This document shows, piece after piece, positions 25,128-33,589 of a stretch of 64,000 nt of DNA. The DNA is from Bacillota bacterium. Lineage in GTDB: Bacteria; Bacillota; Sulfobacillia; JAJYWN01; JAJZPE01. The notes beneath the pieces are model-generated. The model did no database searches, was not told the DNA's origin, and was given only the letters and a program-made list of their open reading frames with translations. The stretch covers positions 62,001 to 126,000 of the forward strand of contig JAJYMC010000016.1 in the NCBI GenBank assembly GCA_021787335.1, written 5' to 3'. Made by a program: the position numbers and the translations under genes. The first letter of the stretch is position 1, and each line of letters starts with the position of its first letter.

Positions 25128-25520
25128 TTGGCGGCCCCCCTTGAGGCGACAAATAAACGCGGGTGTTCGGACCACTCGCCCATCACCACCTTACCATATT
25201 GTGGGTAGCTATGGCAAATATCCCAGGAATGTGGAATTAACCGATACCGGGCACATAGGGATGCGGGAAGTATCATTTGTGCCATTTAGGCCCGGCTATG
25301 CCGATTTTCCGGACTTACAGCCAGACTCTCAACCCCAAACACCCGCTCCAGCCTAGCTTTTACGAAAGCTTACCATATCCATTCGGAGGCTCCCTCGGTG
25401 GTAGGCACTAGCAATTTTAGTAAAATCCTATGTTGTCGTAGAGTTCTTAGAAGGGGGTCCGAAAGCTTGGCCACAGCCGCCGGCCATACCCGTTTCAAGC
25501 CTTTCCCCGACTACGGTCAG
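25128..25520. other. Lower-GC intergenic stretch flanking the toxin-antitoxin pair
   Basis: About 390 bp between the antitoxin start and the end of threonine synthase. It shares the lower GC of the toxin-antitoxin genes and probably holds their promoter (reading leftward). I could not pick a convincing -35/-10 pair. No insertion-sequence ends, long direct repeats or RNA gene were seen. Confidence 0.4.
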
Positions 25521-26735
25521 CTATTTGATGGCCCATCTCAGGTCGTCCAAGCGTACGTCAGCAACCGGGAAATCCGATGGGGCGAACGCCCCAGGGTTCT
25601 TAAGCCCACTGCCGCTCGCGATGAGAACGACCACGTCGCTCGGACCGAGCCGGCCGGCCCCCCGCCATTCCTCGACCGCGGCCAGCGACGCGGCCGACTC
25701 CATCTGGACGAAGAGGCCTTCCCCATGGGCCAGGGCGAGCTGGGCCCGGCGCATGGCCTCGTCGGTCACGGCCGTGGCGGCCCCGCGGCCGGCCCGGGCC
25801 AGGGCTCGGAGGACCCGGTTGCCGCTTGGCGGGAAGGGGTTCTGGATGGCGTGGGCCTCGGTCGCGGGGTGCTCGACGCGGGTGATTCTGGTTTCCCCGC
25901 GGGCGAAGGCCGTGGCGATGGGCGAGCAGCCGGCCGCCTGGACGGCGACCACGGCCGGCTTCGTGGCGATGGCCCGATACTCGGCCATCTCCTCGAATCC
26001 TTTGAGCAGCCCGGCCGTATGGCCGCCGGCGCTGGTCGGGTTGAAGACGTGGGTCGGGGCCAGGCCCAGGCGGGCGAGGTCGCGGACGACCTCGTAACCG
26101 GTGGTCTTCTGGCCCTCGACGCGGAAGGGCTCGTCGGAAACGGCGAAGAAGATGCCCCGCTCGCGCCCGAGAGCCAGGGCTTTGCGATACAGCTCGCTGT
26201 AGTCGCCCTCGACCCGATAGAGCTTGGGCCCATAGACGGCGATGGTGAAGACCTTCTCCGGGCGCAGGTGGGCCGGGACCATGATGTGGCACTCGAGGCC
26301 GGCTCGGGCCGCATAGGCGGCCACCGAGGCGGCCATGTTGCCGCTGGAGACGGTGCCCGCGAGGGTGTAGCCGGTTCGCACGGCCTGGGTCAGGGCCACC
26401 GCCGTGCCGCGGTCCTTGAATGACCCGGTCGGATTGGCCCCTTCATACTTAAGGAAGAGGTTGGGCAGGCCCAGGCGTCGGCCGAGGCGACTCAGGTGGA
26501 CCAGCGGGGTTCCGCCTTCGCCCAGGGAGACGCGTTCGGTCGGGGCGAAGGGGGGCAGCACGGGGGAGAGGTCGCTGAGGATGCCCTGCTGACGGCCCTG
26601 CCCGGCGATGGCCGCGGCGGGATCGATCTCACCCGGGTCGTAGTGGAGCTCGACCGGCTCGCCGCAGCTCGGACAGGGGTGGACGGCCCGGTCGAGCGCA
26701 GCCGAGTAGTCGCAGGCGGTGCAGGCTATCTTCAT
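25521..26735 (-). CDS. thrC: Threonine synthase
   Basis: The 404-residue PLP enzyme converts O-phosphohomoserine to threonine. An N-terminal zinc-ribbon-like part (CTAC near residue 5 and CPSC near 20) precedes the catalytic domain with TPLVHLSRLG, NPTGSFKDRG (PLP lysine), VSSGNMAASVAAYAARAG and, at the C-terminus, LIASGSGLKNP. The zinc ribbon occurs in many archaeal and Firmicute threonine synthases. ATG at 26735 is preferred because CGAAGGAGCG lies just upstream. It is divergent from the uracil-DNA glycosylase gene. A related PLP lyase is possible but less likely. Confidence 0.85.
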   Translation of the reverse strand: MKIACTACDYSAALDRAVHPCPSCGEPVELHYDPGEIDPAAAIAGQGRQQGILSDLSPVLPPFAPTERVSLGEGGTPLVHLSRLGRRLGLPNLFLKYEGANPTGSFKDRGTAVALTQAVRTGYTLAGTVSSGNMAASVAAYAARAGLECHIMVPAHLRPEKVFTIAVYGPKLYRVEGDYSELYRKALALGRERGIFFAVSDEPFRVEGQKTTGYEVVRDLARLGLAPTHVFNPTSAGGHTAGLLKGFEEMAEYRAIATKPAVVAVQAAGCSPIATAFARGETRITRVEHPATEAHAIQNPFPPSGNRVLRALARAGRGAATAVTDEAMRRAQLALAHGEGLFVQMESAASLAAVEEWRGAGRLGPSDVVVLIASGSGLKNPGAFAPSDFPVADVRLDDLRWAIK

Positions 26736-26809
26736 GGGCGTCGCTCCTTCGAATGGAGAGGACTTCGGGGGCGGAGGTGCGAACCATCGTCTCAAAGGGG
26801 GCTTTGGAA

Positions 26810-27649
26810 GTGGCGGGCAAGGACAACACGAAAGGTCCGGAGACGAGCCCGGACCAGGTCTTCTTCGAGTTCGCCCCGCGGCCGCCGGCCCCCGTGGCGG
26901 CCGCGACGGAGCCGACGCCTGCTGTTCAGCCTGAGTTGCCAGGGCAGACGATCATGCCATGGAGCCAGTCGCCATCCCCGACGCCCGCCCAGGCACCGGT
27001 TCGTTCCTTCGCGCTCTCCAAGCCCGCGGCCCCAGCGGCGCCCGCACCTTCACCCTACGATGCCGTGGCCAGCCTCGAAGAGCTGACTCGCCTGGCGGCG
27101 GATTGCCGGGCCTGCGGATTGCGCGCGGGTTGCCGCGGGGTGGTCTTCGGCGAGGGGAACCCAAAGGCCGCGGTGATGCTCATCGGCGAAGGGCCGGGCA
27201 GCACCGAGGATGAGATGGGACGGCCCTTCGTCGGGCCGGCCGGGAAGCTCCTCGACCGCATCCTCGCGTCGGTCGGCTTCGCCCGGGAAGAGGTCTACAT
27301 CGCGAACGTCGTCAAGTGTCGCCCTCCGGGCAACCGCGTCCCTCAGCCCGAGGAGCGCGAGGCCTGCCGGCCCTGGCTGGAGGCTCAGGTGAGGCTGATC
27401 GACCCGCTCTTCCTGGTCCTCCTGGGGGCCTCCGCCGCCCAGGCTCTATTGGACCCGAAGGCCCGCATCACCCAGATTCGCGGGCATTGGCTGGAGCGGT
27501 ACGGCCGCCGCGTCCTGCCCACCTATCATCCGGCCGCTCTGCTCCGCGACGAGACCAAGAAGCGCCCGGTTTGGGAGGACTTCAAGCTGCTGCGGGCCGA
27601 GCACGACAAAGCGGCCGCGGGGCGCGGCCAGCAGCCCCCGGTCGGGTAG
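26810..27649 (+). CDS. Type-4 (Fe-S) uracil-DNA glycosylase with Pro-rich N-terminal extension
   Basis: The catalytic part (about residues 85-265) has the family-4 UDG motifs: GEGPGSTEDEMGRPFVGPAG, NVVKCRPPGNRVPQ and LPTYHPAALLR. Cysteines in CRAC, KCRP and EACRPW match the 4Fe-4S ligands. It removes uracil from deaminated DNA. About 80 residues of Pro/Ala-rich low-complexity sequence precede the domain, longer than usual. GTG at 26810 is chosen because AAAGGGGG lies seven bases upstream; the frame opens at an ATG at 26753 without a ribosome site. Confidence 0.85.
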   Translation: MAGKDNTKGPETSPDQVFFEFAPRPPAPVAAATEPTPAVQPELPGQTIMPWSQSPSPTPAQAPVRSFALSKPAAPAAPAPSPYDAVASLEELTRLAADCRACGLRAGCRGVVFGEGNPKAAVMLIGEGPGSTEDEMGRPFVGPAGKLLDRILASVGFAREEVYIANVVKCRPPGNRVPQPEEREACRPWLEAQVRLIDPLFLVLLGASAAQALLDPKARITQIRGHWLERYGRRVLPTYHPAALLRDETKKRPVWEDFKLLRAEHDKAAAGRGQQPPVG

Positions 27650-27669
27650 CCGGCCGCAAAAGCGAGCGC

Positions 27670-28608
27670 TCAGTACCCGGCGGTCTTGTCGACCACGTTG
27701 AGCAACGGCTCACCGGCCCGGTAGCGCCTCAGGTTCTCGAGGAAGAGGGCGGCCACCCGTTCGTCCTGGCGGGGCGTGCTGGGCGAGTTGTGCGGCGAGA
27801 CGATGACGTTGGGCATATCCCAGAGCGGGCTGTCGGCCGGCAGGGGCTCGTCTTCAAAGACGTCCAGCCCGGCGCCGGCCAGCCGCTTCTCGCGCAGGGC
27901 GGCGATGAGGGCCGCCTCGTCGACGACCGGGCCGCGCCCCACGTTGTAGAAATACGCGTCCGGCTTCATTGCCTGGAACTGCCGCTCGCCGATGAGGTGG
28001 CGGCTTTCCTTCGTCAATGGGATGCAGGCGACGATGTGGTCGGCCGTCGCGAAGAGGTCGGTCAGTCGCTCGAGGGGCCAGGTCTCTACCTCATCCCCGG
28101 GCTTGGGGTTCTTCCGGACGGCGATGACCTTCATCCCGAGGGCCTGGGCCCGCCAGGCGATTTCGTGGCCGAGGCCGCCGTAGCCGACCAGACCAAGGGT
28201 GCCCCCGTTCAGCTCGCGGAGCTTGAGCCGGTTCCATCGGTGTTCGAGCTGCTGGCGCAGGAGGGTCGGCAGGCCGCGCTCAAAGGCCAGCATCATGGCC
28301 GTGACATGCTCGCCGATGGGGATGGCGTGGACCCCGCGCGAGTTGGTCAGGACGGCTGGGGTGGCCGACAGCTCGGGCGAGACCAGGCTGTCGACGCCGG
28401 CCATGAAGACGTGGATCCAGGAGAGCTTGCGGGCCTGGGTCAGAAGCTGCGGGGTCATGATGTTCCCCCAGCCGACGAGGACGTCGGCGTCGCCGATGTT
28501 GGCCTCCAGCTCCTCCTTGGTCGAGCAGGGGACGACCTGGGCCTCCGGGGCCACGGCCTTTATCCGTTCCAGGATGCCGGGCCGGACGCTGAGCGCGATG
28601 ATCTTCAT
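27670..28608 (-). CDS. D-2-hydroxyacid dehydrogenase
   Basis: The 312-residue NAD(P)-dependent enzyme of the SerA/GyaR superfamily has the Rossmann motif GLVGYGGLGHEIA near residue 140. The catalytic Arg lies in VGRGPVVDEAAL, the Glu near the GLDVFEDEPLP segment and the His in SPHNSPSTPRQDER. It should reduce a 2-keto acid (glyoxylate, hydroxypyruvate or similar) reversibly. It converges on the glycosylase gene with a 20-bp gap. The substrate is not determined by the sequence. Confidence 0.85.
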   Translation of the reverse strand: MKIIALSVRPGILERIKAVAPEAQVVPCSTKEELEANIGDADVLVGWGNIMTPQLLTQARKLSWIHVFMAGVDSLVSPELSATPAVLTNSRGVHAIPIGEHVTAMMLAFERGLPTLLRQQLEHRWNRLKLRELNGGTLGLVGYGGLGHEIAWRAQALGMKVIAVRKNPKPGDEVETWPLERLTDLFATADHIVACIPLTKESRHLIGERQFQAMKPDAYFYNVGRGPVVDEAALIAALREKRLAGAGLDVFEDEPLPADSPLWDMPNVIVSPHNSPSTPRQDERVAALFLENLRRYRAGEPLLNVVDKTAGY

Positions 28609-28736
28609 ACCGTTCCTGGTCCCTCCAAGGGCGGCGCATCGTGCCTTTCCGCGCCGAATTGAGTGGGCATTCGTCGCCCGGGCGGCGAATCCTCCCCGCC
28701 CAAGAGGCCGGTCGGGCCGTCGGGCCGGGGGTTGGG

Positions 28737-28762
28737 AGGAAGCGGCCCGCGGCCCACCGAAT
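28737..28762 (+). promoter_or_regulatory. Possible sigma-H-like promoter of the thiL/tsa operon
   Basis: AGGAAGC, 12 bases, ACCGAAT fits the sigma-H pattern and lies 67 bp upstream of the thiL ATG. A CATAAT hexamer at about 28769 could be a sigma-A -10, but it has no good -35. The 220-bp gap from 28609 holds nothing else recognised. Confidence 0.35.
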
Positions 28763-28829
28763 CTATGGGCATAATACAGCGCCGAGGAAGTAATACCGGG
28801 ATTTCCCGGGAAAGAGAGGGGAAGAACCC

Positions 28830-29900
28830 ATGTTGAAAGCCTCGACCGGCGACGGCGAGAGCCTCTCGAACCTCGGCGAACTGGAACTAATCGACCGGAT
28901 ACGGCGGCAGGTCACGGCCAGGGCCCCCATCGGGGCCGGACCCGAGAGCTCGGGAGTGGTCTTCGGCATCGGCGACGACGCCGCGGTGCTACGGTCCACG
29001 CCGGGGCGGTATCTCCTGGCCACCTGCGACATGCTCTTCGAGGGCGTCCATTTCCTGCCGGGGGTCATCCCGCCGTACGACCTGGGCCGCAAGGCCATGG
29101 CCATCAACCTCAGCGACGTGGCGGCGATGGGCGGCGAACCGCGGTTCGTGCTGGTCTCCATAGCCCTGCCGTCATCCACCGAGGCCGAGGCCGTCAGCCG
29201 GCTCTACGAGGGGCTCATCGACGAAGCCGCCGAATACGGGGCGAGAATCGTCGGCGGGGACGTCATCCGCTCGCCCGAAGGTACGGTCATCGACGTCACG
29301 GTCATCGGCGACGTCGATGCGGAGAAACTGGTCACGCGTTCCGGGGCCAGGCCGGGCGACGTTCTCCTGGTGACGGGTCCGCTTGGCGCGGCCGCGGCCG
29401 GCCTCGACGTGCTACAGAACGACAGGCTGCGGGGGGCGGTCGGCGACCAGGTGGCCGAGAAGGCCATCGCCGCCCAGCACCGGCCCATCCCTCGGTTCCG
29501 CGAGGCCCGCCTCTTGGCCGACCTCCGCGCGGTGCGGGCGATGATGGACGTCAGCGACGGCCTCGCCCGCGACGCCGTCACCCTGGCCCGCTCCAGCGGG
29601 GCCGGGGTCCGCCTGCTCTGGGAGCGCGTGCCGGTGGCACCGGTGGCCGAGATCGTGGCCCGGGCGGCCGGACGGGACCCCGTGGAGTACGCCCTCGGCG
29701 GCGGGGAGGACTACGAGCTGCTCCTGGTCGTGGGTATCGAGGACGTCGAGCGGGTCGTCAAGACCCTGGCCGAGACCACCGGACGGGCCCCGATCCAGGT
29801 CGGCGAGGTCATCGAGGCTGAGAAGGGCTTCGTCATGGCCATGCCGGACGGGACGGAGCGGTCCCTGGAGCCGCAGGGCTTCGATCACTTCGTGCACTGA
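28830..29900 (+). CDS. thiL: Thiamine-monophosphate kinase
   Basis: The 356-residue ATP-dependent kinase makes thiamine diphosphate from thiamine monophosphate. Family motifs are present: GIGDDAAVL near residue 47, CDMLFEGVHF, AINLSDVAAMGG, VGGDVIRS, the LVTGPLGAAAAGLDVL phosphate segment, MMDVSDGLARD and GGGEDYELLL. ATG at 28830 follows AGAGGGGAAG. It is the first gene of a run with tsaE, tsaB, rimI and tsaD, a linkage seen in many Bacillota. Confidence 0.95.
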   Translation: MLKASTGDGESLSNLGELELIDRIRRQVTARAPIGAGPESSGVVFGIGDDAAVLRSTPGRYLLATCDMLFEGVHFLPGVIPPYDLGRKAMAINLSDVAAMGGEPRFVLVSIALPSSTEAEAVSRLYEGLIDEAAEYGARIVGGDVIRSPEGTVIDVTVIGDVDAEKLVTRSGARPGDVLLVTGPLGAAAAGLDVLQNDRLRGAVGDQVAEKAIAAQHRPIPRFREARLLADLRAVRAMMDVSDGLARDAVTLARSSGAGVRLLWERVPVAPVAEIVARAAGRDPVEYALGGGEDYELLLVVGIEDVERVVKTLAETTGRAPIQVGEVIEAEKGFVMAMPDGTERSLEPQGFDHFVH

Positions 29901-29959
29901 CCGCCGGTACCGGCGGGCGGGGCACTCATCAAAGAGGAAACCGATCAACGAGGAAGCTC

Positions 29960-30424
29960 ATGAAGCTGAGGACATCATCCCCTGATGAGACGGAGATCTT
30001 CGGCCGCCGGCTCGGTGCGCTCCTGGAGCCGGGCGACGTGGTCTGCCTGAGCGGGCCGCTCGGCGCGGGCAAGACCTGCCTGGCGCGGGGCATCCTGGCC
30101 GGGACCGGCGCGACCGGGCCGGTCTCGAGCCCGACCTTCGTCATCGTCCACGAGCACCCGGGCCGCGTGCCGGCCTACCACATCGACGCCTATCGCCTGG
30201 AATGCGGGGACGACGCGGCCGCCCTTGGCCTCGAGGAGTACCTGCCGGGGGAGGGCGTGGCCGTCGTCGAGTGGCCGGAGAACATCCCCGACTTCATCCC
30301 ACCGGACGCCCTCTGGGTCCGGCTAGACCGCTTGCCCGGCGTCGGGGCCGATGACCGGGACCTGGAGGTGTCGGCCTCCGGGCCGCGCTCCGAACGGCTC
30401 CTCGAGGAGTTGAGCCATAGGTGA
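29960..30424 (+). CDS. tsaE: tRNA t6A biosynthesis ATPase TsaE
   Basis: The 154-residue P-loop protein has Walker A GPLGAGKT near residue 33, SSPTFVIVHEHPG, HIDAYRLE (the conserved D-x-YR) and VVEWPE. TsaE acts with TsaB and TsaD to transfer threonylcarbamoyl to A37 of tRNAs decoding ANN codons. Its TGA overlaps the GTG of tsaB (GTGA), giving translational coupling. The threonylcarbamoyl-AMP synthase gene (tsaC) is not in the window. Confidence 0.95.
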   Translation: MKLRTSSPDETEIFGRRLGALLEPGDVVCLSGPLGAGKTCLARGILAGTGATGPVSSPTFVIVHEHPGRVPAYHIDAYRLECGDDAAALGLEEYLPGEGVAVVEWPENIPDFIPPDALWVRLDRLPGVGADDRDLEVSASGPRSERLLEELSHR

Positions 30425-31167
30425 TCGTCCTTGGCCTGGAGACCGCCACCAATGTCTGCGGCGTGGCCCTGGTGGACGACGACCGCGTCCTCGCCGAGTT
30501 CTCGACCGCCGGCCGCCTGACCCATTCGCAGCGCCTGATGCCGCTGGTCGAGCAGGCCCTGGGCGAGGCCGGGATCGACCGGGGCCGGCTGGACGGGATT
30601 GCCGTCAGCGCCGGGCCGGGTTCGTTCACCGGGCTGCGTATCGGCCTGGCCACGGCCAAGGGCCTCGGGTACGCCCTCGATCGGCCGGTCCTGGCCGTCC
30701 CGACCCTGGACGCCCTGGCCTTCAACGTCTGGGCGTGGCCGGGGTTAATATGCCCGCTCCTCGACGCCCGGAAAGATCAGGTCTACGCGGCCCTGTACCG
30801 CGGCAGTCCGCCTACGGGCGGCCGTTCGCTGCGGCGCCTCGGAGGCTATTGGGCGATGGACCTCGGCGCCCTCCTCGAGCGCCTGAGCGCCTTCAACGAA
30901 GCGGTCCTCTTCCTGGGCGACGCGCTCCCGCGATACGGGCCGGGCATCGCCGAGCGGCTGGGGGCGAAGGCCCATTTCGTCCCGGTCTCGGGCCGCTTCC
31001 CCCGGGCGGCCGCCGTGGCCGAGTTGGGACTCCGGCGGCTGGCCGCCGGGCGGCGTCCCGGAGCCGCGGAGGCCCGTCCCATCTACGTCCGCCAGTCCGA
31101 AGCCGAGGTCAAGGCCAGAGCGCGGGCCAGAGCCCGCCGAGCCGCCACCAACGATGGGAGCAGGTGA
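30421..31167 (+). CDS. tsaB: tRNA t6A biosynthesis protein TsaB
   Basis: The 248-residue inactive ASKHA-fold partner of TsaD has a typical start VLGLETATNVCGVAL, the HSQRLMPLVEQAL segment and the conserved AVSAGPGSFTGLRIGLATAKG. LICPLLDARKDQVYAALY follows. GTG at 30421 overlaps the tsaE stop. The Ala/Arg-rich C-terminal tail is lineage-specific. Confidence 0.95.
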   Translation: MIVLGLETATNVCGVALVDDDRVLAEFSTAGRLTHSQRLMPLVEQALGEAGIDRGRLDGIAVSAGPGSFTGLRIGLATAKGLGYALDRPVLAVPTLDALAFNVWAWPGLICPLLDARKDQVYAALYRGSPPTGGRSLRRLGGYWAMDLGALLERLSAFNEAVLFLGDALPRYGPGIAERLGAKAHFVPVSGRFPRAAAVAELGLRRLAAGRRPGAAEARPIYVRQSEAEVKARARARARRAATNDGSR

Positions 31168-31171
31168 ACCG

Positions 31172-31675
31172 TTGACGGAAGAGATGGCCTCGATGCCGAT
31201 GACCATGGCCGACCTGGATGAGGTGATGGAGGTCGAGCAGGCCTCTTTCACCAGCCCGTGGTCGCGCCAGGCCTTCATCCGCGAGCTGAGCGACAACCTG
31301 TATGCGCACTATATCGTCGCCCGCGTGAACGGCCACGTCGTCGGGTACGCCGGCATGTGGCTGGTCATGGGCGAGGCTCACGTGACCAACATCGCCGTCC
31401 GGCCGGAGCACCGTGGTCGGGGATACGGTGAGACGCTTCTCCGCCGCCTGATGGAATTGGCGGTGACCAGCGAGGCCAACCGGATGACGTTGGAAGTCCG
31501 GAAGAGCAACCTCGTCGCCCAGAAGCTCTACGCCAAACTCGGCTTCACCGCGCAGGGTCTGCGGAAACGGTACTACACCGACACCAACGAGGACGCCATC
31601 ATAATGTGGAACAACGACGTCGCCGGGACCCTCGGGCTGAAGGGCACCGGGGCGAGCGCCGGAGGCCGGTCGTGA
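31172..31675 (+). CDS. rimI: Ribosomal-protein S18-alanine N-acetyltransferase RimI
   Basis: The 167-residue GNAT has the acetyl-CoA loop VRPEHRGRGYGETLLRRLME, then LEVRKSNLVAQKLYAKLGF and the typical RKRYYTDTNEDAIIM end. RimI acetylates the N-terminus of S18 in E. coli, but in this operon context other targets are possible. TTG at 31172, placed by AGCAGGTG, is favoured over an in-frame ATG at 31154 inside tsaB. Its TGA overlaps the tsaD GTG. Confidence 0.9.
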   Translation: MTEEMASMPMTMADLDEVMEVEQASFTSPWSRQAFIRELSDNLYAHYIVARVNGHVVGYAGMWLVMGEAHVTNIAVRPEHRGRGYGETLLRRLMELAVTSEANRMTLEVRKSNLVAQKLYAKLGFTAQGLRKRYYTDTNEDAIIMWNNDVAGTLGLKGTGASAGGRS

Positions 31676-32781
31676 GCGGCCGCGGCGCCGCCACCGCCAC
31701 CGCCACCGCCGGCGACCTCATCCTGGCCATCGAGACATCGTGCGACGAGACCGCGGCGGCCGTCGTCCAGGGCGGCAAGGTCATTCGCGCCAACGTCGTC
31801 GCCTCCCAGGTCGACCTCCATCGCCGGTTCGGCGGGGTGGTCCCGGAGATCGCCTCGCGACGGCATCTGGAGCTGTCCATCCCGGTGGTCGATGAGGCCC
31901 TCGAGCGGGCCGGGGCGGCCCCGGCCGACCTGGCCGCGGTGGCCGTCACCGCCGGCCCGGGCCTCGTCGGGGCCCTGCTCGTCGGCGTCTCGCTGGCCAA
32001 GAGCCTGGCTTTCGGTTGGGGCAAACCGCTGGTCGGGGTCAACCACCTGGAGGGCCACATCTACGCCAACTTCCTGACCGTCGATGAGGACGGCCAGGTC
32101 ATCGGGGACGGGCGACCGCCCGAGTTCCCCTTCCTGTGCCTGGTCGTCTCGGGCGGGCACAGCGACCTCATCTACATCGAGGGCCACGGGCGGCGTCGGT
32201 CCCTGGGCCGGACGCGGGACGACGCGGCCGGCGAGGCCTTCGACAAGGTGGCCCGGGCCATCGGGCTCGGCTACCCGGGCGGACCTCTCCTTGACGCCCT
32301 GGCCCGCGAGGGCGGTGACCCGCTGGCCTTCGACCTGCCCCGGGCCCGGCTGGAGGCGGGGAGCCTCGATTTCAGCTTTTCCGGCCTGAAGACGGCCGTC
32401 GTCCACGTCCTCGAACGGGCCGCCCTGGCCGGGGAAGAGGTCGACCGGGCCGACCTGGCCGCCAGCTTTTCGCAGGCGGTGGCCGACGCGCTGGTCGACA
32501 AGACGCTGGCGGCCGCCAGGGTCACGGGGGCGAGCCGGATCGTCCTCGCCGGCGGCGTGGCCGCCAACTCGACCCTGCGGCGGACGATGCTCGAACGGGC
32601 CGAGGCTGGTGGGCTGACCGTCCGCTTCCCCCCGCTCAAGCTGTGCACGGACAACGCGGCCATGATCGGCGCGGCCGGCTACTTCCGCTATGCCGCCGGC
32701 AGCCGCTCCGGCCTCGACCTCAACGCCGACCCGAACCTGGCTTTCGGGGATCAGGCTGTCGAAGAGTGTCGAGGAAGTTGA
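31672..32781 (+). CDS. tsaD: tRNA N6-adenosine threonylcarbamoyltransferase TsaD
   Basis: The 369-residue catalytic ASKHA subunit of t6A synthesis has LAIETSCDETAAAVV at the N-terminus, HLEGHIYANF with the metal histidines, VSGGHSDLI and TRDDAAGEAFDKVAR. LAGGVAANSTLR and CTDNAAMIGAAG follow near the C-terminus. GTG at 31672 overlaps the rimI stop (GTGA), and the frame upstream of it lies in rimI. A 12-residue Ala/Thr repeat follows the start. The DnaA-box cluster begins just after the stop. Confidence 0.95.
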   Translation: MSGRGAATATATAGDLILAIETSCDETAAAVVQGGKVIRANVVASQVDLHRRFGGVVPEIASRRHLELSIPVVDEALERAGAAPADLAAVAVTAGPGLVGALLVGVSLAKSLAFGWGKPLVGVNHLEGHIYANFLTVDEDGQVIGDGRPPEFPFLCLVVSGGHSDLIYIEGHGRRRSLGRTRDDAAGEAFDKVARAIGLGYPGGPLLDALAREGGDPLAFDLPRARLEAGSLDFSFSGLKTAVVHVLERAALAGEEVDRADLAASFSQAVADALVDKTLAAARVTGASRIVLAGGVAANSTLRRTMLERAEAGGLTVRFPPLKLCTDNAAMIGAAGYFRYAAGSRSGLDLNADPNLAFGDQAVEECRGS

Positions 32782-32803
32782 CCCGGAAAGTCTGGAAGTC
32801 AGT

Positions 32804-32884
32804 TGTGGGTTTCGTGGATAACGGGCAAAAAGACAGTTACGCGCGTTTTGGCCCTGTGGATAAGACTGGGGATAGTGTGGATTA
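32804..32884 (+). promoter_or_regulatory. DnaA-box cluster in an AT-richer gap
   Basis: The gap after tsaD (32782-33010) contains a perfect DnaA box TGTGGATAA at 32855-32863 and one-mismatch boxes CGTGGATAA (32813-32821) and TGTGGATTA (32876-32884). Weaker TGGGGATAG (32867-32875) and TGTGGGTTT (32804-32812) are also present. All have the same orientation. A sigma-A-like pair TTGGCC-17-GATAGT (32848-32876) overlaps the cluster. No dnaA, dnaN or rpmH is nearby, so this is more likely a DnaA-responsive site than the main origin. Confidence 0.55.
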
Positions 32885-33010
32885 TGTTCCCGGTATGCGT
32901 TACGAACAGTTATGTAAACAGAGATTGACCGATTCCGACAGACAGATTCAGCGACTCTTCGCGACTGTTCGACGGGACGGCGCGGAAAGGCGCGGGACGG
33001 GGGACGGGAG

Positions 33011-33589
33011 ATGAAGGGACCAGAGCTGGAGGCCGATGGGCGAGCAGCCGATGGACGCGCGGCCGGTGAAAGACCGGGTGGACGCCGCATCGAGGTCCAC
33101 CGGATTCCGCCCGACGGACGCAACTCTCTGCACCACTGGACGGAGGCGGTCAACCCGCTGCGGGCCGCGGTCCACGTGGCGGCCTTCACGGTCGCCCGCT
33201 ACCTGCCATGGCTCGGGCTCAAGAACGCCATCTACCGCTGGCGCGGGATGACCATTGGGCGCGACGTGGCCTTCGCCTTCTACGCCCTGCCCGACATCTT
33301 CTTCCCCGAACTCATCACGGTCGGCGACAACAGCATCATCGGCTACAACAGCACCATCCTGGCTCACGAGTACCTCATCGACCACTACCGGACGGGCCCC
33401 GTCCGCATCGGTCGCAACGTGGTCATCGGGGCCAACTGCACGGTCCTGCCTGGGGTGACCATCGGCGACGGGGCGGTGGTCTCGGCCATGTCCCTGGTCA
33501 ACCGAGACGTGCCGCCCGGCGCCGTGGTCGGCGGGGTACCGGCCCGGCCGCTACGCAATGGGCCAGGCCGCGACGAGGAGGCATCCTGA
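33011..33589 (+). CDS. Hexapeptide-repeat acyltransferase
   Basis: The 192-residue protein has left-handed beta-helix hexapeptide repeats (TVGDNSIIGYNSTILAHEY; VRIGRNVVIGANCTVLPGVT; IGDGAVVSAMSLV), ending in the GVPARPL motif of acetyl- or succinyl-transferases. HEY supplies a plausible catalytic histidine. About 45 residues of charged sequence precede the domain. The acceptor (sugar, cell-wall or other) is unknown. Its TGA overlaps the ATG of the PAP2 gene, so the two are coupled. Confidence 0.8.
   Translation: MKGPELEADGRAADGRAAGERPGGRRIEVHRIPPDGRNSLHHWTEAVNPLRAAVHVAAFTVARYLPWLGLKNAIYRWRGMTIGRDVAFAFYALPDIFFPELITVGDNSIIGYNSTILAHEYLIDHYRTGPVRIGRNVVIGANCTVLPGVTIGDGAVVSAMSLVNRDVPPGAVVGGVPARPLRNGPGRDEEAS

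Noticed and set aside
25128-25520. Insertion-sequence remnant near the toxin-antitoxin pair
   Set aside because: No terminal inverted repeats, target duplication or transposase fragment could be found in either strand.
32782-33010. Replication origin (oriC) next to tsaD
   Set aside because: DnaA boxes are present, but dnaA, dnaN, rpmH and a clear AT-rich unwinding element are not, so only a DnaA-box cluster is reported.
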